Notes under the pieces: generated by a model
The model's input: only the letters and a program-made list of their open reading frames with translations
Database searches by the model: none
Told to the model about the DNA's origin: nothing
In this document: positions 9,430 to 18,386 of the stretch, one piece after another
Layout of the letters: each line of letters opens with the position of its first letter
Numbering within the stretch: position 1 is the first letter of the stretch
From: Solobacterium sp.
GTDB taxonomy: Bacteria > Bacillota_I > Bacilli_A > Erysipelotrichales > Erysipelotrichaceae
NCBI GenBank assembly: GCA_017512725.1
Contig: JAFWEW010000044.1
Coordinates: forward strand, 62,001-126,000
Direction of reading: 5' to 3'
Length of the DNA stretch: 64,000 nucleotides
Made by a program: the position numbers and the translations under genes

Positions 9430-11154
9430 TTATACAGCAGAGTTCCCGCCTGTTTCCGGTTTTCCGCCAGGATGATAAACAATTGAAAGCATCGTGATGT
9501 CATCGAACTGGTAGGCACCTTCGGACCATTGATCAAGAGAAGCCTTCACACTGGTAATTAATCCCTTCGGAGACGCGTCTTCTGCAGCGGTCGTTTGGAC
9601 GAGTTCCAGCAGACGGCTGATGCCGATCTGTTCTTTCTCCTGATTGATGGCGTCGGTTGCCCCGTCACTGTAAAGGAACAGCCCGTCACCCGGTGCCATG
9701 ACGATTTCATAGTTTTTATATTTGCTTCCAGGCATAACGCCCAGCGGCATGCCGTGCGGTTCCTTGAAGATTTCAAACGGTTCGCTTCCGCTCCGTAACA
9801 TCGGGTATTCATGTCCTGCGTTGGCTGCCGTCAGGATGCCGGTCTTAAGATCGAGTATTCCGACCCATACGGTAACGAACATCTCTTTCGGATTGATATC
9901 GCAAAGCAGGTCATTGACGGAGGCCAGCACCGTGGCAGGATCCAGATCCCGTTGGGCATGCGTACGCAGAAGCGTCTTTGCGGTCATCATGAAGAGTGCG
10001 GCAGGAATTCCCTTGTCGGATACATCACCAATCACAAGAAACAGGTTTGTATCATCGAGCATGAAGAAGTCATACAGGTCTCCGCCGACTTCCTTTGCGG
10101 GAGCCATGATCGCATAGATGTCAAAGTCTTTATGATCGGGGAAATCCTTCGGGAGCACACCTTCCTGAATTCCTTTTGCGATGTTCAGCTGGGCAGCCAT
10201 ACGGCCTTTCTCTTCCGAAATCTCCCCAAGCTGATCCTGTGTCTCTACGACATTCTGTTCCAGCTCATAGAGGGAATTGCTCAGGTCTTCCAGTTCATCT
10301 TTGGAGTGGACCGGAGGAGCGTATGGCTGGGCTCCCTTTGAGGCTGAGTTTTCTGCGGTGAATTTTTCCGCACATTTCTTGATCAGGATAATCGGAGAAG
10401 TGATATGCCGGCGCAGGATGAGCACGCCGATCAGGGCACTGATGGTGGTAAGGATGATAAACAGCAGGAACATCTGTCCCATAAAGACCGTGATTTCTTC
10501 GACCATGTGGTTCACATCATCCACACAGACGATCCAGAAACTCCAGTCGTCATAAAATGTGATCGGAGCTACGGATACGAAATAATAGTCGCTTTTCATC
10601 CGTACGATATCGTCTCCTACGGGATCATCACTCCGTATTCTGGAAGCGGATTTTTCGTCGTAGGACTGGATGTCACGAACATCAAAGGGAAGCTTCTTTC
10701 CCTGATCGGTGATATTGCTCATACCGCTGGTCAGGTAATAACAGCCCTTGTCGTTACAGCCGGCAATGAAGACATCGGATACATCAAACGTTCCTTCAAG
10801 TGTGCGCAGGTGGAACCAGGCTTCCCCCTGGAAACCGTCGGTACTCATGGACTGTAAATAATAGATCAGCGGATACTCATCGTCAGTCTCCAGAAATTCT
10901 TTCTGTTTCTTTACCGTCTCTTCATTGAGGATTGCGATCATCGGTGTCCGAAGATCGTATTTCTTAAACACTTCCTTGTTGGCGGTAGCGACCTGTTCGG
11001 TTTTCCTCTGGAACGCATCAACCAGTTTCCGGATATAGAAGAAGGAACTCACAAGCAAAACGATCAGTATGGTTGTGAAGACAAGCAGACTGATCACGAG
11101 ATAAAGTTTTCCGTTTACACTGAAGCGTAATTTCTTCTTATTTTTTTCTTTCAT
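9430..11154 (-). CDS. SpoIIE-type PP2C serine phosphatase, membrane sensor with HAMP
   Basis: 574 residues from ATG 11154 (a TTG two codons upstream is possible; no good ribosome binding site for either). Order: basic N terminus, TM1 (~16-38), extracytoplasmic sensing region of Cache type (~40-205), TM2 (~225-250), HAMP linker (LRRHITSPI...), coiled coil, then a SpoIIE/RsbU PP2C domain starting at NIAKGIQEGVLPKDFP. Metal-binding motifs are intact: KEVGGDLYDFF, IGDVSDKGIPAALFM, ANAGHEYP and YSDGATDA. Such enzymes dephosphorylate Ser/Thr on anti-anti-sigma proteins or other partners in response to an outside signal. No kinase or STAS partner is adjacent. A second enzyme of the same layout lies at 26947-28833. 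Confidence 0.9.
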   Translation of the reverse strand: MKEKNKKKLRFSVNGKLYLVISLLVFTTILIVLLVSSFFYIRKLVDAFQRKTEQVATANKEVFKKYDLRTPMIAILNEETVKKQKEFLETDDEYPLIYYLQSMSTDGFQGEAWFHLRTLEGTFDVSDVFIAGCNDKGCYYLTSGMSNITDQGKKLPFDVRDIQSYDEKSASRIRSDDPVGDDIVRMKSDYYFVSVAPITFYDDWSFWIVCVDDVNHMVEEITVFMGQMFLLFIILTTISALIGVLILRRHITSPIILIKKCAEKFTAENSASKGAQPYAPPVHSKDELEDLSNSLYELEQNVVETQDQLGEISEEKGRMAAQLNIAKGIQEGVLPKDFPDHKDFDIYAIMAPAKEVGGDLYDFFMLDDTNLFLVIGDVSDKGIPAALFMMTAKTLLRTHAQRDLDPATVLASVNDLLCDINPKEMFVTVWVGILDLKTGILTAANAGHEYPMLRSGSEPFEIFKEPHGMPLGVMPGSKYKNYEIVMAPGDGLFLYSDGATDAINQEKEQIGISRLLELVQTTAAEDASPKGLITSVKASLDQWSEGAYQFDDITMLSIVYHPGGKPETGGNSAV

Positions 11155-11347
11155 GTCCAAAATAACGGAAGCCGGTTGGATTAAGGATAATTATAACTGA
11201 GGACAGGAACCTGTATTCTGAAAAAATACGAATTCGCACTTGATAATAATAGTAACGGATACCCATGGAACCCGTCTTTCCGGCCCCTGGAGAAAGGGGT
11301 GCAGAAATTGGCGAATGCGGCATTATATGTTAAAATCAGTAAACCCA

Positions 11348-12094
11348 ATGTTTAGAAGAACGATGAAAAAAACAGCGCTGATGATCGTGTCTGTTATCGC
11401 GGCGGTTTCTTTAGCGGCCGCAAAAACACCGATCCGGGCAGAGGAAGATGGCGGTGAAGGCTATACGGTAACGTATGCGGCAGTGAACCCGTATTACGGC
11501 GGATGGTCCAACTGTACCTGGTCTGCATGGCAGTTATGTTACAGCCATACCGGGATTGCACTGCCCCGTCTTGGTAATGCCGGCGCATGGTATGGCAACG
11601 CAGCTGCCTATGGCTATGCGGTAGGAACTTCTCCGGCCCCGATGTCAGTCATTGTATGGTCGAACCATGTCGGCTTTGTGACCGAAGTCAGCGAAGACGG
11701 AACCATGGTTTATGTCAAGGAAGGCGGATACTGCGGCGGCTATCATGAAGGCTGGTGGCCTTCCCAGGCCGGACGTCATGGCCAGGCATTCTACGGATAT
11801 ATCTATGTCGGATCCGGCGGAATGGTCATTGACCCGACACCGATCGTCACAACAACAACGACCACTGTGAATCAGCGCACCGGTGAAGTATCTTCCACTC
11901 AGACAACCATTACCGGAAATGTTGTCGTGATTGAGTTCCCGGAGGTTCAGGAAGATGTTGTGCGTGTGGATAACGCTGCCGGGGAAGAACCGGTGAAGCA
12001 GGAAGAGCAGGAAGCGAAGGAAGAACTTCTGAAAGAAGACAAGGAACAGCGCGCTGCGGCAATTGCTTCAAAATCGAAACTGCTTTGTGACTGA
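11348..12094 (+). CDS. Secreted CHAP-domain amidase/endopeptidase
   Basis: 248 residues from ATG 11348; the ATG at 11363 (five residues later) is an alternative. A signal peptide (KKTALMIVSVIAAVSLAAA) precedes a likely cut near AEE. The CHAP domain shows catalytic Cys56 in WSNCTWSAW, His107 in WSNHVGFV, and the YVKEGGYCGG segment. CHAP enzymes cut peptidoglycan peptides (amidase or endopeptidase). The last ~70 residues are a Thr-rich linker and a Glu/Lys/Gln-rich tail, lacking a recognised cell-wall-binding domain. Likely role: cell-wall remodelling or daughter-cell separation. It is followed by a terminator and precedes another exported hydrolase gene. Confidence 0.85.
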   Translation: MFRRTMKKTALMIVSVIAAVSLAAAKTPIRAEEDGGEGYTVTYAAVNPYYGGWSNCTWSAWQLCYSHTGIALPRLGNAGAWYGNAAAYGYAVGTSPAPMSVIVWSNHVGFVTEVSEDGTMVYVKEGGYCGGYHEGWWPSQAGRHGQAFYGYIYVGSGGMVIDPTPIVTTTTTTVNQRTGEVSSTQTTITGNVVVIEFPEVQEDVVRVDNAAGEEPVKQEEQEAKEELLKEDKEQRAAAIASKSKLLCD

Positions 12095-12120
12095 GTGCTT
12101 GCATGAGTGCTCAGTTTTTT
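12088..12120 (+). terminator. Intrinsic terminator after the CHAP gene
   Basis: ACTGAG...CTCAGT stem, extended by weak pairs, followed by TTTTTT; overlaps the stop codon. Confidence 0.65.
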
Positions 12121-12230
12121 ATTTACAACAACATAGTTTTATTCATTTTTATTATTATTTATGCGATTATTTAAATAAGCTGTGAAGTCAAAACTATAAA
12201 TCATTTTTTAATTTCGTGGGAGGTGGCAGT

Positions 12231-14906
12231 ATGAGTGAAAAAAGACCCGCAGGAAGACCGACCGGCAGACCGCAGGGAAAAGTGGACGGTTCGGCAGAAG
12301 TACATAAACGGGGTGAAGGGCTGAATACCGGAAAAGTCGGCAATGTGAACTATAACGAACGCAAAGGCAGTTCAGCACCCGCATCCGGTCATGGTACCAA
12401 TCGTGATATTCCGAATAACCCGCTCGGAGGAATCGGCGGCCTCGGCAATATGGGCAGCACCGGTTCTTCACACGGCTATTCGCAGGGCCCGCTGGGGAAT
12501 ACCGGTTCTTCACACGGCAGTTCCCAGAATCCGCTTGGCGGGATCGGAGGACTTGGATCCGGAACGAATCTCGGAGGCGGATCAAACCTGAATCCGAACT
12601 ACAGGCCGAAACGAAGCGGTGGCAGACTGATTCGTATTATCTTTTTTATAATCATTGTGCTGTTTGTGATGCGGATGCTCGGCATGTGCGGAACCTCGTC
12701 GTATTATCAGGACAATCAGACGCTGTACACTTCGGAAACACCAAAACCGACAGCCAACACGTCATCCAATACCACATCGGCCACGGGATCCTGGCACCCG
12801 GTCAGCACAACGTATGAGAATGCGGATACCGAAGCACTGGATACTGCAGTCGCTTCCGGAGCACGCGATAAATTCACGACGCTGAAGGGCAACGGAAACG
12901 ATACCGTTACCATGCTGGTATACATGTGCGGTACCGATCTTGAGAGCAGTTACGGCATGGCAACCTCCGATCTCAATGAGATGCTGTATGCGACTTCATC
13001 CGACAAGATCAAAATCGTTGTTGAAACCGGCGGAACCAAACGCTGGAGAAACAATACGATCGCTTCCTCGACCAACCAGCGCTGGCTGATCCAGAACGGT
13101 ACGATTGCGGCACTCAACAAGAATGTCGGTAAAAAGGCGATGACCGATCCGGCTACCCTGACGGATTTTATCCGCTGGGGAACTTCCAAATACCCGGCAG
13201 ACCGGTATTTCCTGATTCTCTGGGACCATGGCGGAGGATCGCTTGCCGGTTATGCACACGATGAACTGTATCCAAATGGTACGATGACCGTGGATGAGAT
13301 TTCCAAGGCACTGAAAGACGGCGGCGTAAAATTTGACTGGATCGGATTTGATGCCTGCCTGATGGCAAACATGGAAACGGCAATTGCGGTAGAACCGTAT
13401 GCCGATTACCTGATTGCCAGTGAAGAAACCGAGCCGGGCACCGGCTGGTACTACACCAACTGGCTGTCGAAGCTTGCCAACAATACTTCCATGCCGACCA
13501 CATCGCTTGGAAAGGAAATCATCGACGACTTCATTCAGGCTTCGTATCAGTCTTCTTCCCGTGACAAGACAACCCTGTCCATGATCGACCTGGCAGAGTT
13601 CAGCGGAACCATTCCTTCCATTTTCCGGGAATTTGCGAAAGAGATCAACGCAACGATCAAGAGTGATGATTTCACACAGATCGCCAATGCAAGAAGCGTA
13701 ACCAGAGAGTTTGCAAGCTCGACCTACATTGATCAGATCGACCTGATCCATTTCTGCAAGAATATCGGAACCGCTTCTTCCAATGCGCTGGCTGAAAAGG
13801 TGCAGTCCTGCGTGAAGTACAACCGGTGCAACAACATGACCAATTCGTATGGTCTCTCGATCTACTTCCCGTACAAGCGTCCTTCACAGGTCAGCGGTGC
13901 GGTGCAGGTATATGAGAACATCGGCATGGACAGCGAATATACAACCGCAGTCCGTTCCTTCGCGACACTGTCCGCTTCCGGTCAGGTAACCAACAACAAC
14001 AATACGAACACCCTGTTTGATATTCTCGGCGGGGATACCTCGTATTCCAGCAGCGGCAGCGGCTATGATCCGATCGATATCCTGAGTCTTCTGATGGGAG
14101 GCGGTTCCTCCTCCGGCAGTTATGACTACCATGGAAGCTCCTACGGCAATTCCTATGGCAGCGGCTATTACGGTCAGGGCTATTCCATCTATGATCTGCT
14201 CGGCGGCAGAAACGGTGCGGATACTTCCAACCTGGAACTGTTCTCACAGCTGATCGGACGTTCCCACGTGGATTCCTCGAGCCTGATCCTGACGGAAAAC
14301 AGCTATAAGGAACGTGTACTGTCACTCTCTCAGAGTGAATGGGATCTCATTCATGAAATCAACCTGAACGTCTGGGTTGACGACGGAGAAGGCTATATCG
14401 ATCTTGGTCTGGATCCGGTCTACACCTTTGATGATGACGGGGCACTGATTGTGGAATACAGCGGCACCTGGATGGGAATCAACGGCAGGGTAGTCTCCTG
14501 TTATCCGCTGTATACGGAATATGTCTCCGACAGCGATTACCGCTACGGCTACTATGTGCCGATCCTGCTGAACGACGAGCGGGCAGATATCCTCTTTGAG
14601 ATCAACGCGGAAAACCCGAATGGAGAAATCCTGGGAATCCGTCCGGTCTATGATGACGGCATTACCGCAAAGGGTTTTGTAGAACTTGAAGACGGCGATA
14701 AGATTGATTTCCTGTGTGATTACTATGACTATAACGGGAATTATCAGAATACCTACCGGCTCAGCGACGAGCTTACCTATCTCGAAGAAACCGGTCTGGA
14801 AGTTCAGACACTGGAGCTTGAAAATGTCAAAGCGATCTACGGATACCGTCTCACCGATGTCTACAATGCTAATATGTGGACACCGATGCTGAAGTACGAA
14901 AGCTGA
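12231..14906 (+). CDS. Membrane-anchored clostripain-family (C11) cysteine protease
   Basis: 891 residues from ATG 12231 after GGGAGGTGG. Residues 1-125 are hydrophilic and rich in Gly, Ser and Asn with repeats of the type GGIGGLG and TGSSHG. One membrane helix (~130-152) gives a type II topology with the rest outside. The C11 peptidase domain starts at TVTMLVYMCGTDLESS and has the catalytic dyad His333 (WDHGGGS) and Cys376 (GFDACLMA). Between ~590 and 660 is a Ser/Gly/Tyr-rich low-complexity linker, then a ~220-residue C-terminal beta-rich domain. Clostripains cut after Arg (or Lys) and often self-activate. Likely a surface protease; the glycine-rich cytoplasmic head is unusual. Confidence 0.85.
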   Translation: MSEKRPAGRPTGRPQGKVDGSAEVHKRGEGLNTGKVGNVNYNERKGSSAPASGHGTNRDIPNNPLGGIGGLGNMGSTGSSHGYSQGPLGNTGSSHGSSQNPLGGIGGLGSGTNLGGGSNLNPNYRPKRSGGRLIRIIFFIIIVLFVMRMLGMCGTSSYYQDNQTLYTSETPKPTANTSSNTTSATGSWHPVSTTYENADTEALDTAVASGARDKFTTLKGNGNDTVTMLVYMCGTDLESSYGMATSDLNEMLYATSSDKIKIVVETGGTKRWRNNTIASSTNQRWLIQNGTIAALNKNVGKKAMTDPATLTDFIRWGTSKYPADRYFLILWDHGGGSLAGYAHDELYPNGTMTVDEISKALKDGGVKFDWIGFDACLMANMETAIAVEPYADYLIASEETEPGTGWYYTNWLSKLANNTSMPTTSLGKEIIDDFIQASYQSSSRDKTTLSMIDLAEFSGTIPSIFREFAKEINATIKSDDFTQIANARSVTREFASSTYIDQIDLIHFCKNIGTASSNALAEKVQSCVKYNRCNNMTNSYGLSIYFPYKRPSQVSGAVQVYENIGMDSEYTTAVRSFATLSASGQVTNNNNTNTLFDILGGDTSYSSSGSGYDPIDILSLLMGGGSSSGSYDYHGSSYGNSYGSGYYGQGYSIYDLLGGRNGADTSNLELFSQLIGRSHVDSSSLILTENSYKERVLSLSQSEWDLIHEINLNVWVDDGEGYIDLGLDPVYTFDDDGALIVEYSGTWMGINGRVVSCYPLYTEYVSDSDYRYGYYVPILLNDERADILFEINAENPNGEILGIRPVYDDGITAKGFVELEDGDKIDFLCDYYDYNGNYQNTYRLSDELTYLEETGLEVQTLELENVKAIYGYRLTDVYNANMWTPMLKYES

Positions 14907-14915
14907 AAAATGAGT

Positions 14916-14943
14916 CAAGCCGGGGATTTCCCCGGCTTTTGAC
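14916..14943 (+). terminator. Intrinsic terminator after the clostripain gene
   Basis: AGCCGGGG, 4-base loop, CCCCGGCT followed by TTTGAC; a strong GC stem ten bases after the stop. Confidence 0.85.
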
Positions 14944-15080
14944 TAAACTGGAATATTGCGTAATAACGGTAATTTGTCAAATTTCACCCGTTTTTCACAA
15001 ATAAAATGCGTTCATCCTTTATGATAAATATACCCTAACAATGTCGATCGTCGCTTGCACAAGCAGAAAGGGAAAAGACT

Positions 15081-15299
15081 ATGACTCCTGCCTGGGAAAT
15101 ATCAAAAATACTGCGGGAGGAACGTGAGTTCACGGTTAACGGGAAGAAATGCTTTTATCGTCCATCGGTTCATTCCGTGTATGTTGCCTATGGCGACCGC
15201 AAATATGAATACAGCAATCCTCCGCAGGCAATCCATGCGAAGGTATTTGGCGGAAAGAGCATCTTTGAACTGTGGGAACATATTTCTCCTCAGCTCTAA
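15081..15299 (+). CDS. Small hypothetical protein
   Basis: 72 residues, ATG 15081 preceded by AAAGGGAAAAG at good distance. The product is hydrophilic, with charged N-terminal third and Tyr-rich middle (KYEYSNPP), ending FELWEHISPQL. No known family recognised. It stands alone between the terminator of the clostripain gene and a terminator just downstream, so it is probably a single-gene transcript. Coding nature rests on the ribosome binding site and its isolated placement between terminators. Confidence 0.5.
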   Translation: MTPAWEISKILREEREFTVNGKKCFYRPSVHSVYVAYGDRKYEYSNPPQAIHAKVFGGKSIFELWEHISPQL

Positions 15300-15352
15300 G
15301 GAATTGTTATTATAAGCAGCACCGATTTCTTTTCGGTGCGGCGTATCAGAAA

Positions 15353-15392
15353 ACGGGTGTTTTCAGTCTTAAGGCTGAATGCCCTTTTTTGG
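15353..15392. terminator. Probable bidirectional terminator between converging genes
   Basis: GGG...TTCAGTCTTAAGGCTGAA...CCC hairpin followed by TTTTTT on +; on the other strand preceded by A-rich sequence. A second hairpin GCACCG...CGGTGC lies at about 15320-15340. Confidence 0.6.
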
Positions 15393-15393
15393 T

Positions 15394-16206
15394 TTAAATA
15401 CTCTTTTTGACGAAGTGATAGACCTGCCCATAGAATGCAGGTACTTCCTCATACAGGCCGTGGCCAAGATCCGGATACATATTCAGCTCGGATCCTGTGA
15501 TCTGTTCATGCATGTCATAAGAGGCGTTCGGGCCGACGATCTCATCCTGTTCGCCGCCGATGATCAGGGTCGGACACGAGATGGAAGAAATGGAATCCAG
15601 CAGATCACACTTCAGGATCGCTTCTGCGTTGGCCAGAAAGCGGTCGTAGCTTTTCGGCTTGCCGAGCGCTCCGAGAAACGGATAGATCTTCCGGTATTTT
15701 GCAAGATAGGCAGGCGAGTAACTGTGCTCTGCGGTATCGATCATCAGCTGTTTATGGTTCCCGGCACGGGCATAGCCGATCCAGTCATTCACACGTTCGT
15801 CGATGATCTCATTGTGACAGGGAGCGGTTACCGCAAGGACCAGCGATTCGATCCGCTGCGGATTCGAAATAGTCATAGCCTGTGCGATCATGCCGCCCTG
15901 GGATACTCCAAGAACGGCTGTTTTTTCAATTCCGAGCTTGTCCAGCGCTTCCAGCTGGTCCTGTGCCATCTGTTCAATGGTAAAGCCGATGGGAAGCTCG
16001 TTTCTGCGGCTGAACATGTATACCGTGAAATCGTTGAAAAACATGCTGTAGGGCTTGGCAAGAAGAAGTGCCTTGCCATATACGGTCGCAAGGCCGTCCG
16101 AAAGCCCCGGCAGAACGATCAGGTTCCGTTTCCCGTGACCAAATGCGGCATAGTACATATCGGATTCGGGCAGTGTGACACATCCGTTTCTCGCGTTCCA
16201 GCTCAT
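15394..16206 (-). CDS. Alpha/beta hydrolase
   Basis: 270 residues from ATG 16206 (AGGTGA five bases upstream); a GTG at 16215 overlapping the upstream stop is an alternative. Alpha/beta-hydrolase fold with nucleophile elbow GVSQGG (Ser), acid in GGEQDEIV and His in DLGHGLYEE. The oxyanion region is LIVLPGLSDG. Family members hydrolyse esters, amides or lactones; the substrate is unknown. It is coupled to the nucleoside hydrolase gene just upstream (4-bp overlap or 5-bp gap, depending on start), so the two probably share a transcript. Confidence 0.8.
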   Translation of the reverse strand: MSWNARNGCVTLPESDMYYAAFGHGKRNLIVLPGLSDGLATVYGKALLLAKPYSMFFNDFTVYMFSRRNELPIGFTIEQMAQDQLEALDKLGIEKTAVLGVSQGGMIAQAMTISNPQRIESLVLAVTAPCHNEIIDERVNDWIGYARAGNHKQLMIDTAEHSYSPAYLAKYRKIYPFLGALGKPKSYDRFLANAEAILKCDLLDSISSISCPTLIIGGEQDEIVGPNASYDMHEQITGSELNMYPDLGHGLYEEVPAFYGQVYHFVKKSI

Positions 16207-16211
16207 ATGGT

Positions 16212-17159
16212 TCACCTGTAAGTTTCATCGAGGCGTTTTAAAGAGGCAAAGAAGAGTTCCGCAAGCCGGTCACGGTCTGCCTTCAGAAGCACCCGTTTGG
16301 GGTTCTCTGGATCGCTGATATACGTTGGTCCGCGGTCATCGCATACCGTCATACCTCTGGTATAGACCCCGTCCAGTTCAATATCGACCCGCATGTCCCG
16401 GTATTCAAAGATTTCCGGTGCCAGCAGATAAATGATGGTCGTCATATCAAAGATCGCCGTCCGGTCCCAGCCGTTAGTAATGGCATAGCGGGAATAGAAC
16501 TTCAGGATATTGTAAACGAGCCGGGATACCTTTCCGCCGTCCTTCAGGGACTCCTGTTCCGTTAACAGGATCCCGCCGGAATAGCAGGCTTCGATCGTAG
16601 CCAGCACGATAGGCACGCCGCTGTCAAAGACAATCTTTGCGGCTTCCGGATCGGCATAGATATTGAATTCACTTTTGGCCAATGTGTTTCCGGAGGAATA
16701 GCTTCCGCCCATCATAACGATTTCTTCGATCTGCTCTTTTACTTCCGGATAGGTTTTCAGCAGGATGGCAATATTCGTTAACGGTCCCATCGTTACCAGC
16801 GTGACCGGTTCTTTGGAAGCACCGAGAATATCCCGCTGAAAGGCAACCGCATGCCGGGGATCGGAAGAAGAAACCGCAGACGGATAGTTCAAAGCACCGT
16901 CCAGCCCGGTTTCCCCATGGAATTTGGCAGCGGTATCCAGCGGTTTGACCAGCGGTGATTCATAGCCTCTGGCAACCGGGATGGAAACCCCGAGATAATC
17001 CATGATCTTCAGAATATTATGCGTACAGTTTTCAGCAGAGGAATTGCCGGCAACGGTGGTAAAACCGGCAATCTTCAGCTGATCCGGATTGCCGAGCGCC
17101 AGCAGAAAAGCGATGACATCATCGTGCCCCGGATCGCCGTCCATTAAAATTGTTCTCAT
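16212..17159 (-). CDS. Inosine-uridine-preferring nucleoside hydrolase family
   Basis: 315 residues, ATG 17159 after CCGGAGGT. N-terminal DGDPGHDD (Asp7, Asp9, Asp13, Asp14) is the Ca2+-binding signature of nucleoside hydrolases. Also seen: TNIAILLKTYPEVKEQIEEIVMMGG region and the NIYADPEAAKIVFDSG motif. The enzyme cleaves the N-glycosidic bond of ribonucleosides into base and ribose, used in salvage. It is divergent from the PLD-like gene, sharing the 76-bp region 17160-17235, and is followed by the alpha/beta hydrolase. Purine versus pyrimidine preference cannot be stated. Confidence 0.9.
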   Translation of the reverse strand: MRTILMDGDPGHDDVIAFLLALGNPDQLKIAGFTTVAGNSSAENCTHNILKIMDYLGVSIPVARGYESPLVKPLDTAAKFHGETGLDGALNYPSAVSSSDPRHAVAFQRDILGASKEPVTLVTMGPLTNIAILLKTYPEVKEQIEEIVMMGGSYSSGNTLAKSEFNIYADPEAAKIVFDSGVPIVLATIEACYSGGILLTEQESLKDGGKVSRLVYNILKFYSRYAITNGWDRTAIFDMTTIIYLLAPEIFEYRDMRVDIELDGVYTRGMTVCDDRGPTYISDPENPKRVLLKADRDRLAELFFASLKRLDETYR

Positions 17160-17214
17160 AGTAAACCTCCGGTTTTGTATTCCTGACAGTTTGATTATAT
17201 TTCATCAACCGGTA

Positions 17215-17235
17215 CCTGCATATAAAATAGAACTG
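17215..17235 (+). promoter_or_regulatory. Extended -10 promoter very close to the PLD start
   Basis: TGCATATAAAAT at 17217-17228 ends 7 bases before the ATG at 17236, and no ribosome binding site is visible. This suggests a leaderless or near-leaderless transcript. No well-placed -35 box. Confidence 0.45.
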
Positions 17236-18366
17236 ATGACGAACCGGAGTGAAGAGATCATACTGCTGTGTGACGGGCAGGAGGCGTTTCCGGAGATCCT
17301 TTCCTGCATCCGAAACGCAAAGCGTTCGATCGACATCAACATGTTTATCTGGCGCAATGACAACATCGGGAAAACAATTGCCCGGGAACTGCTTGCGGCG
17401 GCGGACCGGGGCGTATCCGTACAGATTACCAAAGACCGTTATGGGATTGCGTGTGAATACTGCGAAGAAGATCAGACGTCCTTCTTTTACGCACATCCGA
17501 CCCTGCAGGAACGGCTTACCATAAGAACCCTGGAATGCCTGTATAACAGCGATCTGTTCGGCAAAGAACAGTACGGCCAGGCAGAACCGCTGGCTGAACA
17601 GATGAAACAACACCCGAAGATTACGGTCTCCTGTGAGGAAGTACGGAAAGACCATTCCAAGCACTATATCTTTGACGATGAGATCCTGATCTTCGGCGGA
17701 ATCAATATAGAAGACAAGGAAAACGGAAAAGACCGCAGCGGAAGATCTTACCGGGACTACATGGTAAAGCTCTGCGGGAAGACATATGTCGATGCGTTCC
17801 GCGAGAAGAAGGCAGGAACTAATACTTCCGCAATGTTTGCGGTAAATGTGAAGCGGCCGGTCCGTCTCTTTGAACTGAAGGAGCGGTACCTGGAACTGAT
17901 TCGGAGTGCAGAGAAAACCCTCACAATTGTCATGCCGTATTTTTCAGATGTGGAACCCTTCCATCAGGAAATTAAAAACGCCCTGCAGAGAGGCGTATCG
18001 GTGCGCATTCTGGTCCCAAAGAAATCCAACTTCAACGATGACGGCAATAAACGGGCGATGACGGGGTTCTGGCGTTATGCAAAAAAGGAACAGAGAGACC
18101 TTTCGATCTTTCTCTCACCGGATCTGACCCATGCCAAGCTGATGATCAGCGAATCGATGATCAGTGTCGGTTCCTGCAATATTACCGGCAATGCGTTTAA
18201 TGAACTCGATGAGGCAAATCTCTTCCGGCCCAACGATGATTCCCCGTTTGCCTGCCGCATAAGGGAAAGCGCAGAGAAGCTGATCTGCGATGCAAAACCG
18301 GTCACGGAGGAAACACAGCTGAACTACAGCCGGATCCGTGCGGTCATGGAACACCTAGTAATGTGA
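17236..18366 (+). CDS. Phospholipase D-like (cardiolipin synthase-type) protein
   Basis: 376 residues from ATG 17236; the frame is open further upstream, but that part overlaps the divergent nucleosidase gene. Two HKD half-sites: first DHSKHYIFDD (His140, Lys142), with GGINIED after it; second THAKLMISE (His299, Lys301), in which Glu306 replaces the usual Asp, followed by GSCNITGNAFNELDE. Two HKD motifs in one chain make a complete active site of the PLD superfamily, which moves phosphatidyl or phosphodiester groups. There is no membrane helix, unlike typical cardiolipin synthases, so it may act on another phosphodiester. It heads a run of co-directional genes to 21477. Confidence 0.8.
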   Translation: MTNRSEEIILLCDGQEAFPEILSCIRNAKRSIDINMFIWRNDNIGKTIARELLAAADRGVSVQITKDRYGIACEYCEEDQTSFFYAHPTLQERLTIRTLECLYNSDLFGKEQYGQAEPLAEQMKQHPKITVSCEEVRKDHSKHYIFDDEILIFGGINIEDKENGKDRSGRSYRDYMVKLCGKTYVDAFREKKAGTNTSAMFAVNVKRPVRLFELKERYLELIRSAEKTLTIVMPYFSDVEPFHQEIKNALQRGVSVRILVPKKSNFNDDGNKRAMTGFWRYAKKEQRDLSIFLSPDLTHAKLMISESMISVGSCNITGNAFNELDEANLFRPNDDSPFACRIRESAEKLICDAKPVTEETQLNYSRIRAVMEHLVM

Positions 18367-18386
18367 AGTTTGACAGGAAACTGAAG

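Noticed and set aside
12231-12600. CRISPR-like repeats in the glycine-rich stretch
   Set aside because: The repeats are imperfect coding repeats in frame with the clostripain gene.
15379-16221. 280-residue open frame on the + strand
   Set aside because: Antisense of the alpha/beta hydrolase, which has a full catalytic triad and ribosome binding site.
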